A stretch of 64,000 nt of DNA from Methanohalophilus mahii DSM 5219 (lineage in GTDB: Archaea > Halobacteriota > Methanosarcinia > Methanosarcinales > Methanosarcinaceae): positions 1,240,001-1,304,000 of the forward strand of contig NC_014002.1 of the NCBI RefSeq assembly GCF_000025865.1, read 5' to 3'. Made by a program: the position numbers and the translations under genes. The notes under the pieces were generated by a model, which had not been told where the DNA came from, ran no database searches, and saw only the letters and a list, made by a program, of their open reading frames with translations. Each line of letters opens with the position of its first letter. Within the stretch, counting starts at the first letter, position 1. Shown here one piece after another: positions 19,588 to 29,584 of the stretch.

Positions 19588-20034
19588 TCATCTTGTTTTG
19601 CTGACACCTATTGTGGATCCACCGCGTCCTGCGGATTTGGTTCTCTGTCCACGTACCTTCAAACCTCTTTCATGGCGTATACCACGATAGGCACGAATCT
19701 TTTTGAGGTCGTTCAAATCTTCCCTTATAGTCAGGTCAATATCCTGTCCAAGAATGTGTTTATTTTCACCTGTCAACAAATCCTTTTGCCTATTAAGCAT
19801 CCACACAGGAAGGTGGTTTTCAAATGTCTCGATAGCTTCATTAAGCCTGGCAATACCCTCATCAGAAAGATAACCAATGGTTTCTGATGGATCTACTTCT
19901 GCACTTTCTGCAATGAGTCTTGCAGTCCTTCTGCCAATCCCCTTGATACCGGTGAGTGCATAAAGGACCTTCTGCTTACCCTGCAAGTCAGTGTTCATTA
20001 TACGTACAAGATGTCTTATTTCTTCGTCTGCCAT
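19588..20034 (-). CDS. rps13: Small ribosomal subunit protein uS13
   Basis: Head protein of the 30S subunit contacting the 50S and P-site t[38 protein letters not shown] (helix-turn-helix-like), and [18 protein letters not shown] near the C-terminus define it. The start is ATG 20034 (MADEE), with AAGGAGGTTTATA upstream; a longer frame to 20094 is rejected. First gene of the ribosomal operon. Confidence 0.97.
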   Translation of the reverse strand: MADEEIRHLVRIMNTDLQGKQKVLYALTGIKGIGRRTARLIAESAEVDPSETIGYLSDEGIARLNEAIETFENHLPVWMLNRQKDLLTGENKHILGQDIDLTIREDLNDLKKIRAYRGIRHERGLKVRGQRTKSAGRGGSTIGVSKTR

Positions 20035-20158
20035 TATAAACCTCCTTAAGGACACATTCTTGCGTCCCGTAGCCCTGGAACTAAGGTCCAGCACTGCCCT
20101 TTTACAGGCTGTGTAAAAACCTATGATACAGACTTACTCGGCCCACTATGACTTTCTC

Positions 20159-20166
20159 TTATATAA
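20159..20166 (-). promoter_or_regulatory. TATA box of the rps13-rps4-rps11-rpoD operon
   Basis: TTATATAA on the minus strand ~130 bases before the uS13 ATG implies a ~100-base leader. The leader contains a small hairpin, CTGGA...TCCAG (around 20075-20091), a possible site for autogenous control by a ribosomal protein; the latter is inference. Confidence 0.5.
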
Positions 20167-20523
20167 TGTTAATGTCTGAAATAATATCAGGATAAAGACC
20201 AGGCCGATTAGACATTATTTATGCCAATACCTTCCACATAAAAATAAGTTGTGATAAAAACCGACATAGACACCAAAAACATAGGAACTTACCGACGAAA
20301 ACCGAAAAATGCTTGATGAAAATGTTGCCTGCATTATACATAAAGGAATGTTCCGGCGCCAGGAACTCGTACAATTGATTAATGATCTCAAGAATGCAGA
20401 AAATTAATTTGCCAGATTTGCAGAATTCAGGATGAACTGAAAACTCCAGGATATCTGTAGGATTGGCATTATAATCGGTAATACCAAATAGGACATACCA
20501 GATACCATAATACGGTGATCGAT
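20167..20523. other. Intergenic stretch with one doubtful 32-codon frame
   Basis: Between the ribosomal operon promoter and the DJ-1 gene. A plus-strand frame beginning ATG 20309 encodes MLDENVACIIHKGMFRRQEL and 12 more residues; it looks protein-like (perhaps the tail of a lost gene) but lacks a ribosome site. No repeat or RNA gene is seen. The DJ-1 promoter should lie near the AT-rich GGCATTATAATCGG around 20465. Confidence 0.3.
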
Positions 20524-21051
20524 ATGGATAATAAAAAGAAAATACTAATGGTAATCGCCCAGGAAAATTTCCGTGACGAAGAATTCCTTCAACCCAGAGA
20601 GATCTTTGAAAATGCAGGATTTGATATAACCGTTGCAACAAACCAAAAGAAAGTTGCCAGAGGGATGCTTGGAGGTAAAGTTAAACCTGACACAACAATT
20701 TCCTCTGAAAAGGCAAATAGCTATGATGCCATCGTTATTTCAGGAGGCGGAGGTGCAAAACAATACCTCTGGGATAACAAAGAACTTCACGGAATTGTCC
20801 AGGATGCCTACAATCAGGACAAATTGATTGCTGCTATCTGTATATCACCGGTAGTTCTGGCAAAAGCAGGGATACTGAAGGGTAAAAAGAGTACCGTATT
20901 CAACGATCCCGAAAGTGTAAAACAGATCAAAAAGGGAGGAGCGGAATATCAGGACAAAGATGTTATCATAGATGGCAATATAATTACTGCCAGAGACCCA
21001 AAAGTTGCTAGCTCATTCGGCAAAAGTGTCCTGGAATTCCTGAAAAAATAA
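20524..21051 (+). CDS. DJ-1/PfpI family protein
   Basis: Class I glutamine-amidotransferase-like alpha/beta protein. KKILMVIAQENFRDEEFLQP is strand 1 with the conserved Glu, DAIVISGGGGAKQYLW the glycine-rich nucleophile-elbow preceding strand, and LIAAICISPVVLAKAGIL carries the nucleophilic cysteine; the residue after it is Ile-Ser rather than the His-Gly of PfpI proteases, as in glyoxalase/chaperone-type members. DKDVIIDGNIITARDP completes the fold. GGTGATC at 20514-20520 precedes ATG 20524. Stress or deglycase-type function is inferred from family, not from neighbours. Confidence 0.88.
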   Translation: MDNKKKILMVIAQENFRDEEFLQPREIFENAGFDITVATNQKKVARGMLGGKVKPDTTISSEKANSYDAIVISGGGGAKQYLWDNKELHGIVQDAYNQDKLIAAICISPVVLAKAGILKGKKSTVFNDPESVKQIKKGGAEYQDKDVIIDGNIITARDPKVASSFGKSVLEFLKK

Positions 21052-21090
21052 TCTACCTTCTTTTTTTTTGATTATTAAAAAATAGAGAAA

Positions 21091-21175
21091 CGCTGAGGGG
21101 GAGATTCGAACTCCCGGGGCGCAGAGCACCACCGGTTTTCAAGACCGGCGCCGTGGGCCGCTTGGCTACCTCAGC
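21091..21175 (-). tRNA. tRNA-Ser (TGA)
   Basis: Class II tRNA on the minus strand. Acceptor GCTGAGG pairs with CCTCAGC, discriminator G, anticodon arm CCGGT-CTTGAAA-ACCGG carries TGA, long variable arm (TGGTGCTCTGCGCC), T arm GGGAGTTCGAATCTCCC. Reads UCA and related serine codons. Confidence 0.95.
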
Positions 21176-21238
21176 ATAATGAAAAACAATCACAAGCATC
21201 TGGTGAACAGCGCTTATGATATAAAAAATTGGCGAAGA

Positions 21239-21964
21239 TTACTCCTCACCTGATTCATTATCTTCGCTTTCTGATTCTGTCTCTTCTGCAGGTGCAGGGG
21301 ATTCTACCGGATAGGTTTCTACAAATTTGACTTTTTCCATTCCGATGTTTTCGATAATTTCAGAAGCAATCCTGTTCTTTGACATAAGCCAGCGCTGATT
21401 GAAGCTCAGTGCAACAGGAATATTGATAATGGCGGTTTTATCCTCAACCTCAACTTCTATTTCAGGCACTCCTGTGTAAAGGGAAAGCAGACCATTGATT
21501 TTGTCAATGTCTCCTTCGAGTTTCTCATCGATGGTGTATTCATAGGTTACTTCCTTGCCTGCAAGAGGATGATTGAAGTCAACGCGTGCACGTCTTCCGA
21601 TGACCTTGGTGACCACACCACGTTTTCCTTCAATTTCTACACCCATTCCAGGAGTTGCTTTACGGTCCTCGAACTTATTCAGGGAAATGGTCTCAACCTG
21701 CTTGGGGTCATGTTCCCCAAATCCTTTCTCAGGAGGAATGACAAGTTCTCCCTTGTATCCAACATCCTTGCCAACAAAATCCTCGTCAAGTCCTTTTATG
21801 GTATGACCGGCACCTACAACTACCACATCACCGCCATAAACTCCACGTGGATTAAATATCTGGTTTTCCTTGGCCAGTTCCTCATCGGTAGTGTCAAAAA
21901 TCAGACCGCCTTCGAATTTACCAGTATATGATACTTTTATGAAATCTCCATTCTCGATTGCCAA
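21239..21964 (-). CDS. FKBP-type peptidyl-prolyl isomerase, long archaeal form
   Basis: Prolyl isomerase and chaperone. The FKBP core at the N-terminus (FIKVSYTGKFEGGLIFDTT, then GAGHTIKGLDEDFVGKDVG and GELVIPPEKGFGEHDPKQVE) carries the inserted-in-flap domain, as in SlyD-like proteins; HPLAGKEVTYEYTI closes the catalytic domain. A C-terminal domain of ~80 residues and an acidic tail (EETESESEDNESGEE) are typical of the ~26-kDa archaeal type. There is no ATG: initiation is at TTG, most likely 21964 (LAIENGDF) with GAGTTGAT upstream, alternatively TTG 21973. Confidence 0.88.
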   Translation of the reverse strand: MAIENGDFIKVSYTGKFEGGLIFDTTDEELAKENQIFNPRGVYGGDVVVVGAGHTIKGLDEDFVGKDVGYKGELVIPPEKGFGEHDPKQVETISLNKFEDRKATPGMGVEIEGKRGVVTKVIGRRARVDFNHPLAGKEVTYEYTIDEKLEGDIDKINGLLSLYTGVPEIEVEVEDKTAIINIPVALSFNQRWLMSKNRIASEIIENIGMEKVKFVETYPVESPAPAEETESESEDNESGEE

Positions 21965-22333
21965 TATAATCAACTCTGAATTTAACTTTTAATATGATAT
22001 GTTAAAGGTCTGTCCCGTATAGCATTCTGCCTTTATATAACTTTTTGGAAACTAGACGACAGGATAATCGGGAAACCGATCATATGAATCATTTTATGCA
22101 CGAATAGTGCAACAAAACATACTATATATATTTTACTCATAATGATGGCAAAAAGGACATACATTGAAAATAAAAATAATAAAAATATTATAATATCTAT
22201 GGACTTAATTTCTATACATTATTAAAAATATTACATATCGTCCCAAGCATATATAAGTTTATATATGTTTAAAAATTAGCACTCAATTACAATATAATTT
22301 TGCTAATTGAGGATGGAGAAGGGATGAATATTA
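21965..22333. promoter_or_regulatory. AT-rich promoter/leader region before histidine kinase
   Basis: Divergent gap. TATATAAG at 22250-22257 is a TATA candidate for the plus-strand kinase. Downstream are two overlapping inverted repeats: TTAGCA (22276-22281) with TGCTAA (22301-22306), and CTCAATTA (22282-22289) with TAATTGAG (22304-22311). They cannot pair at the same time, which could be a switch or simply an operator. Nothing else is recognisable. Confidence 0.35.
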
Positions 22334-23998
22334 ATGGTTACAGAAAAGCCCATACCGGGAAGCAGCAATTTAAAGTACCTTAAACCCAGGGAAAAGTACA
22401 AAGACACTAATATTTCCACAGTTGCAACAAGTTTCGAAGAAATAATCGATAAAAGCCCCATGATTGTATTTTTTTGGGACGGGGACCAGCGTACCGAGAC
22501 AAATTATGTATCTGAGAGAGTAACTGTTTTTGGATACAGCCCTGAAGATTTCCTGGATGGGAGAATGACATATAAAGAATTAATTCATCCCGAAGATCGC
22601 AGCTTTGTCCAGAATGAGTTTGAGAGGTTCCGGAATAATTCTTCAAACCAATTTACCTGTGAATATCGTATAGTAGATTCTTCAGGCAGTATAAAATGGA
22701 TTTCAGAGATTACATTCCCCTGCAGATGTGATGATAATCTGGAATACCATGGGATTTTGCTTGATGTAACAGACCGTAAAATATCCGAGCGGGCCATTCT
22801 GGAAAAGGAACGTGATATATCCATCCTCTATTCAGCATCTGCTCTTGCATCAGAATCTCTTGATGTGGATGATCTCCTTGATGAAATGCTAATGGAAATG
22901 GGAGATCTTCTTGATATTACTGCTGGCGGGGTATACATAATAAATCCTGAAGAAAAAGAGGCAGTATTGCGTGCCTATATAGGCCCCGCTGGAGAATATC
23001 CTGAAAGCATTCACTATTGTGCAATAGAAAACATGTTTGATAATTCTGCAGGTCCTGCATCAGGTCCCTTTGTTGCAGAAGATACTTTCCACTACCAGGG
23101 ACAAATGCAGCGTAAGAAGTATCTTTTATTCCGCCTCTATTCCAGGGAAAAAGTAATGGGTTTTATCCAGCTTTCTATTCCTCTAAATCATGAGGTCAGC
23201 GAAAAAAGCCTGCAAGTATTGGAGCATGTAGGCAAACACATAGGGATTGCAATTGAAAATGCCCAGCTTTTTGAGATGACACAGCGAGCCTATGAAGACC
23301 TTAAACATCTGGATAAACTAAAGAGTGAATTCCTCGCCAATCTGACCCATGAGCTGAAAACACCCCTGATATCTATAAAAGGATTCAGTGATCTGCTCGA
23401 TAAGGGACGACTGGGGGAATTAAACGAAGACCAGAAAAAAGCAAATCTGGCAGTTGTCCGTAATGCAGACCGTCTCAAAAGGCTAATTGACTCCCTGCTT
23501 TACATGAGTATGGAAAAAGAGGGCAAATACCAGTATCAATTCGAAGAGCTTGATGTTGGCGAAATCATAACAGATGCCATGGATAAAATGAAAGTCCACA
23601 CAGAAGGAAAAGATGTCGATATAGGCATTGATATTCAAAATAAATCCTACCTTACCTGTGGTGACAGGGACAGGCTAACAAACGTATTCCTGAATATACT
23701 GGACAATGCATCAAAATTCACAAAGGGTTCCGGTAGAATAAAAATTACCCTGAAAGAGGAAGAAGAATACATACGTATAAAGATAAAAGATAACGGTATA
23801 GGCATACCAAAAGAAAAAATTCCGCGTATTTTTGACATGTTTTACCAAATCGATGGCTCCACAACTCGCATCTACAATGGTGTTGGCATGGGACTCTACA
23901 TATGCAAAAAGGTAATTGATATACATAATGGAAGTATATGGGCAAGGAGTATGGAAGGATTGGGTACCACAGTTCATGTGAAGTTACCCAAAATCTGA
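22334..23998 (+). CDS. Soluble PAS-GAF sensor histidine kinase
   Basis: 554-residue cytoplasmic sensor kinase. PAS domain ~30-150 (FGYSPEDFLDGRMTYKELIHPED, then EYRIVDSSGSIKWI), GAF-type domain ~160-315, HisKA ~325-390 with the phosphoacceptor in FLANLTHELKTPL, and HATPase ~430-554 with NILDNASKFTKG, DNGIGIPKEKIPRIFDMFYQ and GVGMGLYICKKVID. No membrane segment is seen. No response regulator is adjacent, which is usual in Methanosarcina-type genomes. It is convergent with the second kinase (9-base gap). Signal unknown. Confidence 0.92.
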   Translation: MVTEKPIPGSSNLKYLKPREKYKDTNISTVATSFEEIIDKSPMIVFFWDGDQRTETNYVSERVTVFGYSPEDFLDGRMTYKELIHPEDRSFVQNEFERFRNNSSNQFTCEYRIVDSSGSIKWISEITFPCRCDDNLEYHGILLDVTDRKISERAILEKERDISILYSASALASESLDVDDLLDEMLMEMGDLLDITAGGVYIINPEEKEAVLRAYIGPAGEYPESIHYCAIENMFDNSAGPASGPFVAEDTFHYQGQMQRKKYLLFRLYSREKVMGFIQLSIPLNHEVSEKSLQVLEHVGKHIGIAIENAQLFEMTQRAYEDLKHLDKLKSEFLANLTHELKTPLISIKGFSDLLDKGRLGELNEDQKKANLAVVRNADRLKRLIDSLLYMSMEKEGKYQYQFEELDVGEIITDAMDKMKVHTEGKDVDIGIDIQNKSYLTCGDRDRLTNVFLNILDNASKFTKGSGRIKITLKEEEEYIRIKIKDNGIGIPKEKIPRIFDMFYQIDGSTTRIYNGVGMGLYICKKVIDIHNGSIWARSMEGLGTTVHVKLPKI

Positions 23999-24007
23999 AC
24001 TTGTATT

Positions 24008-26821
24008 TTATTCAGAGTATTTTTTTACATATACCCAGAAAACACTACCCTTGCCTCCAGGGTTATCTTCCACCCCAACACTTCCACCATGCAACTCGAC
24101 AATTCTTTTTACAATTGCAAGGCCAAGACCTGTTCCCTTTATGCTTCCTTTTTGTGCCCTGCTAAACCTGTTGAATATGTAAGGTTTGTCATCATCAGCA
24201 ATCCCAAACCCCTTATCCTTAATCATTACTTTAAATGAATCGTCCTTTTCCTGTACACCTACATGAATTGAACTTTCCGGCGGGCTATATTTGATTGCAT
24301 TTGAAAGCAGATTGATAAAAACCTCCTTGATTACAGGATTTGCCTGTACGGGATATGGTTGTTGCAGATCGTATGTTATACCCATATTTTCATTTTCAGC
24401 CAGAGGAGTCATCTCTGAAATGCAGGAAGTTAGAACTCTACCAAGATCCATCTTTTGCAGTTCAAGGGTTTCAGTGGATTCAAGTTTGGACAGGTAAGCT
24501 GTGTTTTCGATCATATCGATCAATCGTTCTGTGTTATCCCTGATTCTTGATAGGAAATGAATCTTTTTTTCTTCCTTTTCATTCTTAATGAGTATGTCTG
24601 TGAAACCTTTTACGATATTTGCAGGATTTAAAAGATCATGGCGCATTATATCGGTAAAAAGATCCTTCATTTCATTGGATTTCTCCAATTGGCCTGCATA
24701 ATCCTTAAGGGCGATTTCAGCCTGTTTTCTTCGTGTAATGTCCTGTGCAGTAAAGATTACCTTTTTGGGAGAATCTTTCAAGCCCAGTGGCTGGGAATTG
24801 AACTGTATGCAGATGTGCTTTTTATTGCACAACCAGTGCAATTCTGTGGAAAATTGTTTTTCAAGAATACTTACCCCTAAATCTTTATCAATATAATTCG
24901 AAGATCCTTCAGTAAATATGGAAAAGAGAGACTTACCAACGATTTTTTCTCTCGGAATACCAGTAAGTTCGGTCATACCCTTATTGAGATCGATCAATTC
25001 CAGATCTTTATTAAGCACACCGATACCTATAGGAGCATTGTCATAGAGGGCAGATACCCAGGAATTGGCAGTTTGGAGTTCGGAGGTACGTTGGTCCACA
25101 AGTTCCTCCAGATTTTTGCGATAACTTTCCAGTTCCAGTTCGTATTTTTTACGTTCGGTAATATCTCTGACTATGCTGAGCATGATATTATTTTCTTTAT
25201 CAAGCATAGAAGAACTGATCTCAACATCAATGATTGAATTATTCATATGTTTCATTTTCGATTCAAAACGTGTGGAGCCTTCATTAAATGTGCTCTGGAC
25301 TGCCGATTTTAACTGTGCTACATATCTAGATTCCTGAGGATAAAGATCAGCAATTTTCATCGATAACATATCAGAATGGGAACAGCCAATTATTTTGCAG
25401 GCACTTCTATTAGCATCTATTATAGCACCCTCAGAAGAGTGGATAAAGATAGCATCGTTTGACCTGTCAAAAAGAGAACGGTAAAGATGCATTGTATTAT
25501 CAAGCATCATATAGGTTTTACCACGTTCCTTTGCATTGAATATGGAATCAAACAATATCCTGAGGAGATCATCACTATAAGGTGGCCAATGTTTGTTTTT
25601 TGTGGCCGAAACTACACCGATAAATCCTACTAACTGATTTTCGACATGTACAGGCATAATCTGAGCCGATTCAAAATCCAATGTTGTCAGGAGGCCTTTC
25701 AGATATTTTTCAGAATCTGGAATGTCCCCTATAGAATTTACGGAATATATCTCATTTTTCTGGAATTTCTCAATTAGAGTCGGGAATTGGGCAGTTGACA
25801 GTGAATTTAATTTATCCATTGCCAATTCACATCTTTCTTTTACATGTGATGCAGAAGTATAATGTGTCAGATGCATGTTACTTCCGCTATGGTTTAGTTC
25901 ATATATGAAAATTGAATCTGCATCAAGAATTCCCATAATCTTTTCCAGAATTGGTTCAATGAGCAGATCAATATCTTCAAAAAAAGGATCGACGAACTGA
26001 TTACATGCCCTTGCAAGAAAACGAAACGCTTCGGACTGTTCCTGAGAATGGAGTTCCGCCTCTTTTCTCCGGTTTATTTCACGGACTATACCATTAATTC
26101 CCATAAAATTTCCCATTTCATCATATATTGGATCAATATGATTCTGGAACCAATGTAGTTCTTGATTGTCATTCTGAATACGTATCTGTGCTTTAAGAGG
26201 CAAGTGATCCACTGATGTGATATTATTGAATATATTCAACCATTCCTCCATATCATCCGCATAGATATAATCTGTGAACGGCCTGAAAATCATTTGATCC
26301 GGATGCAAACCGTATTCCTGAACCTTGGGTGAAATATAGACAATATTTCCTTCGCTGTTGAGGGAATATGGAATTTCATTCGTACTGCCCAGAAGGAAAT
26401 CATAATCATACCGGGCTCGTTTCAATTCGATTTCTTTATCAATAAATATAGATAAAATCTTTGCAATGAAATCAAGTTTTTGTTTTTCATCAGAATTGAA
26501 AGGTGAGTAATTATTTTTCAATGAAAGGTTATTATAAAATAACTCAATACATAACTCATGGCCTTCCTCTTCATTTTTGGATATACTTGAAGAGGATATT
26601 TGATGTTTACCCTGCTTAAAATCAGGAGACATATAAGAATAAGGACCAAGAATTATTCTTGCAGATGCCTTCTCCGGATACCGAAGAATTTGAGGAAGTA
26701 CTTTTGTAAGTTCTTCCATTTTTTGGTCAAATGATATATCCTTTGCCAGGATTTCATAGAACATATTGTCAAATAATGAATTGTGTACGCCAGTACCCAT
26801 TAACACCATACCAACTCCCAT
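24008..26821 (-). CDS. Multi-PAS/GAF sensor histidine kinase
   Basis: 937-residue soluble kinase. The first ~130 residues form an unassigned sensor domain (FDQKMEELTKVLPQILRYPE), followed by PAS (~140-265), GAF (~270-425), PAS (~440-565) and PAS (~590-705), then a HisKA with the variant H-box MRHDLLNPANIVKGF and HATPase with NLLSNAIKYSPPE, DKGFGIADDDKPYIFNRFSR and GTGLGLAIVKRIV. HDLLNP rather than HELKTP is a common archaeal kinase subtype. Three in-frame ATGs (codons 1, 5, 8) are possible; GGGAG favours codon 5. No partner regulator is nearby. Confidence 0.9.
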   Translation of the reverse strand: MGVGMVLMGTGVHNSLFDNMFYEILAKDISFDQKMEELTKVLPQILRYPEKASARIILGPYSYMSPDFKQGKHQISSSSISKNEEEGHELCIELFYNNLSLKNNYSPFNSDEKQKLDFIAKILSIFIDKEIELKRARYDYDFLLGSTNEIPYSLNSEGNIVYISPKVQEYGLHPDQMIFRPFTDYIYADDMEEWLNIFNNITSVDHLPLKAQIRIQNDNQELHWFQNHIDPIYDEMGNFMGINGIVREINRRKEAELHSQEQSEAFRFLARACNQFVDPFFEDIDLLIEPILEKIMGILDADSIFIYELNHSGSNMHLTHYTSASHVKERCELAMDKLNSLSTAQFPTLIEKFQKNEIYSVNSIGDIPDSEKYLKGLLTTLDFESAQIMPVHVENQLVGFIGVVSATKNKHWPPYSDDLLRILFDSIFNAKERGKTYMMLDNTMHLYRSLFDRSNDAIFIHSSEGAIIDANRSACKIIGCSHSDMLSMKIADLYPQESRYVAQLKSAVQSTFNEGSTRFESKMKHMNNSIIDVEISSSMLDKENNIMLSIVRDITERKKYELELESYRKNLEELVDQRTSELQTANSWVSALYDNAPIGIGVLNKDLELIDLNKGMTELTGIPREKIVGKSLFSIFTEGSSNYIDKDLGVSILEKQFSTELHWLCNKKHICIQFNSQPLGLKDSPKKVIFTAQDITRRKQAEIALKDYAGQLEKSNEMKDLFTDIMRHDLLNPANIVKGFTDILIKNEKEEKKIHFLSRIRDNTERLIDMIENTAYLSKLESTETLELQKMDLGRVLTSCISEMTPLAENENMGITYDLQQPYPVQANPVIKEVFINLLSNAIKYSPPESSIHVGVQEKDDSFKVMIKDKGFGIADDDKPYIFNRFSRAQKGSIKGTGLGLAIVKRIVELHGGSVGVEDNPGGKGSVFWVYVKKYSE

Positions 26822-26898
26822 TTGCCATATATTTCACCAAATATAATAACTCTTTGATTCACAAAAACAAAAAAGACTTACATCCAATAACCAGAAGT

Positions 26899-26906
26899 AA
26901 TATATA
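26899..26906 (+). promoter_or_regulatory. TATA-like element before homocysteine operon
   Basis: AATATATA about 45 bases before the ATG at 26950; the leader would be short, with GAGG near 26938. Confidence 0.4.
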
Positions 26907-26949
26907 GATACTCTAATATTACCAATTGATATTGACTGAGGTAGATTTC

Positions 26950-28452
26950 ATGGTAGAAAAATCCATAGAGGAGATTAACAGGAAAATAAATGAGGGTAAT
27001 GTAAATGTTGTGACAGCTGAGGAAATGGTAGGTATAGTAGGAGAGGTGGGTGCAAAAGAGGCTGCTAAGGAAGTTGACGTAGTTACCACTGGTACATTTG
27101 GAGCAATGTGTTCCTCTGGCGTGTGGCTCAATTTCGGACATCCCGAACCACCAATGAAAATGAACAAGGTTTTTTTAAATGGCGTGGAAGCCTACTCGGG
27201 CGTAGCTGCAGTAGATGCCTTTATCGGAGCAGGACAACTATCCGAAACTGAAGGTTTTGATTATGGTGGGGCCCATGTAATTGAGGATCTGATACGCGGT
27301 AAATCCATTGATCTTCATGCCACATCTTATGGCACCGATTGTTATCCCAGAAAAACGCTTGACACTACACTTAACATATATGACCTGAACCAGGCAATTA
27401 TGATCAACCCCCGTAACGGGTATCAGAAGTACAATGTTGCTACTAACGGGATTAACAGAACAATTTACACATATATGGGATCGTTACTTCCCAATTATGG
27501 AAACGTCACCTATTCAGGTGCCGGAGTGCTTTCACCATTATCCAATGATCCTGATTACCAGACAATAGGAGTTGGCACGCCAATATTCCTTGGTGGGACA
27601 AAGGGACATATAATTGGAGAAGGAACACAGCACAGCCCTGAAACTAATTTTGGTACATTGATGCTTAGAGGTGACCTGAAAGATATGAGTGCCGATTATA
27701 TTCGTGCGGCGAATTTCCACGAATACGGCACTTCCCTTTACGTTGGAATGGGCGTACCTATCCCTATACTGAATGAACAACTTGCACAATCAACGGCAGT
27801 TACAGATAAAGATGTGGTGACAAACGTACTGGATTACGGAGTTCCAAGTAGGGACAGACCTGTTATCAGAAAGGTCAATTATGAAGAACTACGCTCCGGT
27901 AGTATCGAAATAAACGGCAAAGATACACCCACCTCCTCTATGTCAAGTTTCAAAAAATCACGTGAGATTGCAGAGGAACTAAAAAAGTGGGTCTCAGCCG
28001 GAGAATTTTTTGTAAACAGCCCATCGCAGAGACTTCCTGCAAAAGCCACATGTAAACCGATGAGACAAACAACAAGGAACCCACTTGTACAGGATATTAT
28101 GGCCAGGGATGTAGTAATCATTGATGAAAACGCAACCTTCCATGAAGCAGCTAAAATGATTATGGAAAATACTTTTAGCCATTTGCCTGTTGTTTCAGAT
28201 GATGGAAAACTGGCAGGTATCGTGACTGCATGGGATATATCCAAAGCTGTTGCTGAAACGGGATGTAATTATGTGAAAGATATCATGACAAAAAGGGTTC
28301 TCACCTCCAATGCCACTGACCCCATAGATATTGCAGCACGCAATCTTGACATGAAGGAAGTATCAGCAATGCCTGTAATCGATAATGACAGATATGTAAT
28401 CGGTATAATCACGAGTAATGATATCAGCAAACTGTTTGCAAGGAGGCGTTGA
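26950..28452 (+). CDS. L-aspartate semialdehyde sulfurtransferase (DUF39-CBS)
   Basis: Catalytic subunit of the methanogen homocysteine route, which builds homocysteine from aspartate semialdehyde and a protein persulfide, with no acetylhomoserine intermediate. DUF39/COG1900 domain spans ~1-370: conserved cysteines occur in FGAMCSSGVWLNFGHPEPP, SYGTDCYPRK and PAKATCKPMRQT. Two C-terminal CBS domains (~385-500: MARDVVIIDENATFHEAAKM, then MTKRVLTSNATDPIDIAARN) likely sense adenosyl ligands. The architecture equals M. acetivorans MA1821. ATG 26950 has TGAGGTAGATTTC upstream. Followed at once by its ferredoxin partner. Confidence 0.92.
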   Translation: MVEKSIEEINRKINEGNVNVVTAEEMVGIVGEVGAKEAAKEVDVVTTGTFGAMCSSGVWLNFGHPEPPMKMNKVFLNGVEAYSGVAAVDAFIGAGQLSETEGFDYGGAHVIEDLIRGKSIDLHATSYGTDCYPRKTLDTTLNIYDLNQAIMINPRNGYQKYNVATNGINRTIYTYMGSLLPNYGNVTYSGAGVLSPLSNDPDYQTIGVGTPIFLGGTKGHIIGEGTQHSPETNFGTLMLRGDLKDMSADYIRAANFHEYGTSLYVGMGVPIPILNEQLAQSTAVTDKDVVTNVLDYGVPSRDRPVIRKVNYEELRSGSIEINGKDTPTSSMSSFKKSREIAEELKKWVSAGEFFVNSPSQRLPAKATCKPMRQTTRNPLVQDIMARDVVIIDENATFHEAAKMIMENTFSHLPVVSDDGKLAGIVTAWDISKAVAETGCNYVKDIMTKRVLTSNATDPIDIAARNLDMKEVSAMPVIDNDRYVIGIITSNDISKLFARRR

Positions 28453-28454
28453 GG

Positions 28455-28841
28455 ATGATGATAAAAATCAACATTTCGTCCAATGTCATCGGAGAGCCCA
28501 TACTTGCAGAATCAATAATTGAAACCAGAACCGCCCTGAACATCTCCCAGGCACATTTTGATTCCACCTACGGAGAGATAATTGCCGAGGTTGAAACTGA
28601 TGATTTCAAGGCTATAAGGCAAGCACTGGAATCAAAGGGTGCTAAAGTAACAGTGCTAGACCATCCGATCGTCAGGGATGAGGAAGATTGTGTAGAATGT
28701 GGAGCCTGCATATCGGTTTGTCCTTCACATGTGTTTTCCTTTGATGATGAATGGGGTATTGCCCAGGACATTGAAAAATGTATACAATGTGGCACCTGTA
28801 TCAAAATGTGCCCCCATCGTGCCCTGAGTCTTGAGAAATAA
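28455..28841 (+). CDS. NIL-domain ferredoxin partner of the sulfurtransferase
   Basis: Electron or sulfur carrier for the upstream DUF39 protein (the MA1822 type). N-terminal ~75 residues are a NIL ligand domain ([19 protein letters not shown]), and the C-terminus has two [4Fe-4S] motifs: [12 protein letters not shown] and [17 protein letters not shown] near 28442 precedes ATG 28455; an ATG three bases later is equally possible. Its start lies two bases after the upstream stop, so translation is coupled. Confidence 0.92.
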   Translation: MMIKINISSNVIGEPILAESIIETRTALNISQAHFDSTYGEIIAEVETDDFKAIRQALESKGAKVTVLDHPIVRDEEDCVECGACISVCPSHVFSFDDEWGIAQDIEKCIQCGTCIKMCPHRALSLEK

Positions 28842-28855
28842 TTATCTTGCAAAGC

Positions 28856-29569
28856 ATGAAAGAATATTACCGCCTCAAGGAAACGATAGTGAGCATCCAT
28901 GCAAATGATGCCAGTCATGTAAAAGCAGCCAAAAAAGCTATTGTATTCCACAGATCATTGCTTGAAAATTATATTCGAAGGGACCCCTATTTCCAGATTA
29001 CACTTGAACCCCATTCATGCTACGAAGATGCTCCCGAAGTAGTCAGAAGAATGATCGATGCTTCAAATACAATGGATCTTGGTCCTATGAGTGCTGTGGC
29101 CGGAACTATTGCATCACTTGCTGTTGAAGCAATGGTAGAAGCAGGGGCAAGTTTTGCAATGGTTGACAATGGTGGAGACATAGCCTATATAACAGACCGA
29201 CAGATTGTGGTGGGCATATATGCAGGAGAATCCGCCGCAAAGGATGTTGGTTTTGTGCTTGAACCGGTTGACAGTGTGGCCGGCATATGTACTTCATCGG
29301 GTACTGTTGGTCCATCGATCAGTTTTGGAATGGCAGATGCTGCAGTTGTTTTTTCCGAAAATGTATCCCTTGCTGACTCTGCTGCAACCGCTCTTTCAAA
29401 TGCAACCGATACAGGCAAGAAGGCAGTGGAAAAAGCATTTAAAGTTTTAGACGGGATAAAGGGTATAGATGGTGCCCTTGTTGTTCAGGGTAAATATATT
29501 GGCATGCGGGGAAATATACCCGACCTTAGAAGAGCCAGTGTAGATTTCGATTGTATCACAAAAGGGTGA
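28856..29569 (+). CDS. UPF0280 protein, proposed sulfur-relay partner
   Basis: COG2122 family protein. In M. acetivorans the homologue MA1715 is needed, with the DUF39 and NIL-ferredoxin proteins, for sulfide-dependent homocysteine formation. Here it is the third gene of the same apparent operon, which supports that link. Segments: [18 protein letters not shown], a FMN/ApbE-like [15 protein letters not shown]-type core (here [17 protein letters not shown]), [32 protein letters not shown]. The fold resembles ApbE-type flavin transferases. ATG 28856 chosen; a TTG nine bases upstream is possible. No clear ribosome site. Confidence 0.85.
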   Translation: MKEYYRLKETIVSIHANDASHVKAAKKAIVFHRSLLENYIRRDPYFQITLEPHSCYEDAPEVVRRMIDASNTMDLGPMSAVAGTIASLAVEAMVEAGASFAMVDNGGDIAYITDRQIVVGIYAGESAAKDVGFVLEPVDSVAGICTSSGTVGPSISFGMADAAVVFSENVSLADSAATALSNATDTGKKAVEKAFKVLDGIKGIDGALVVQGKYIGMRGNIPDLRRASVDFDCITKG

Positions 29570-29584
29570 TATAAATAGATACCC

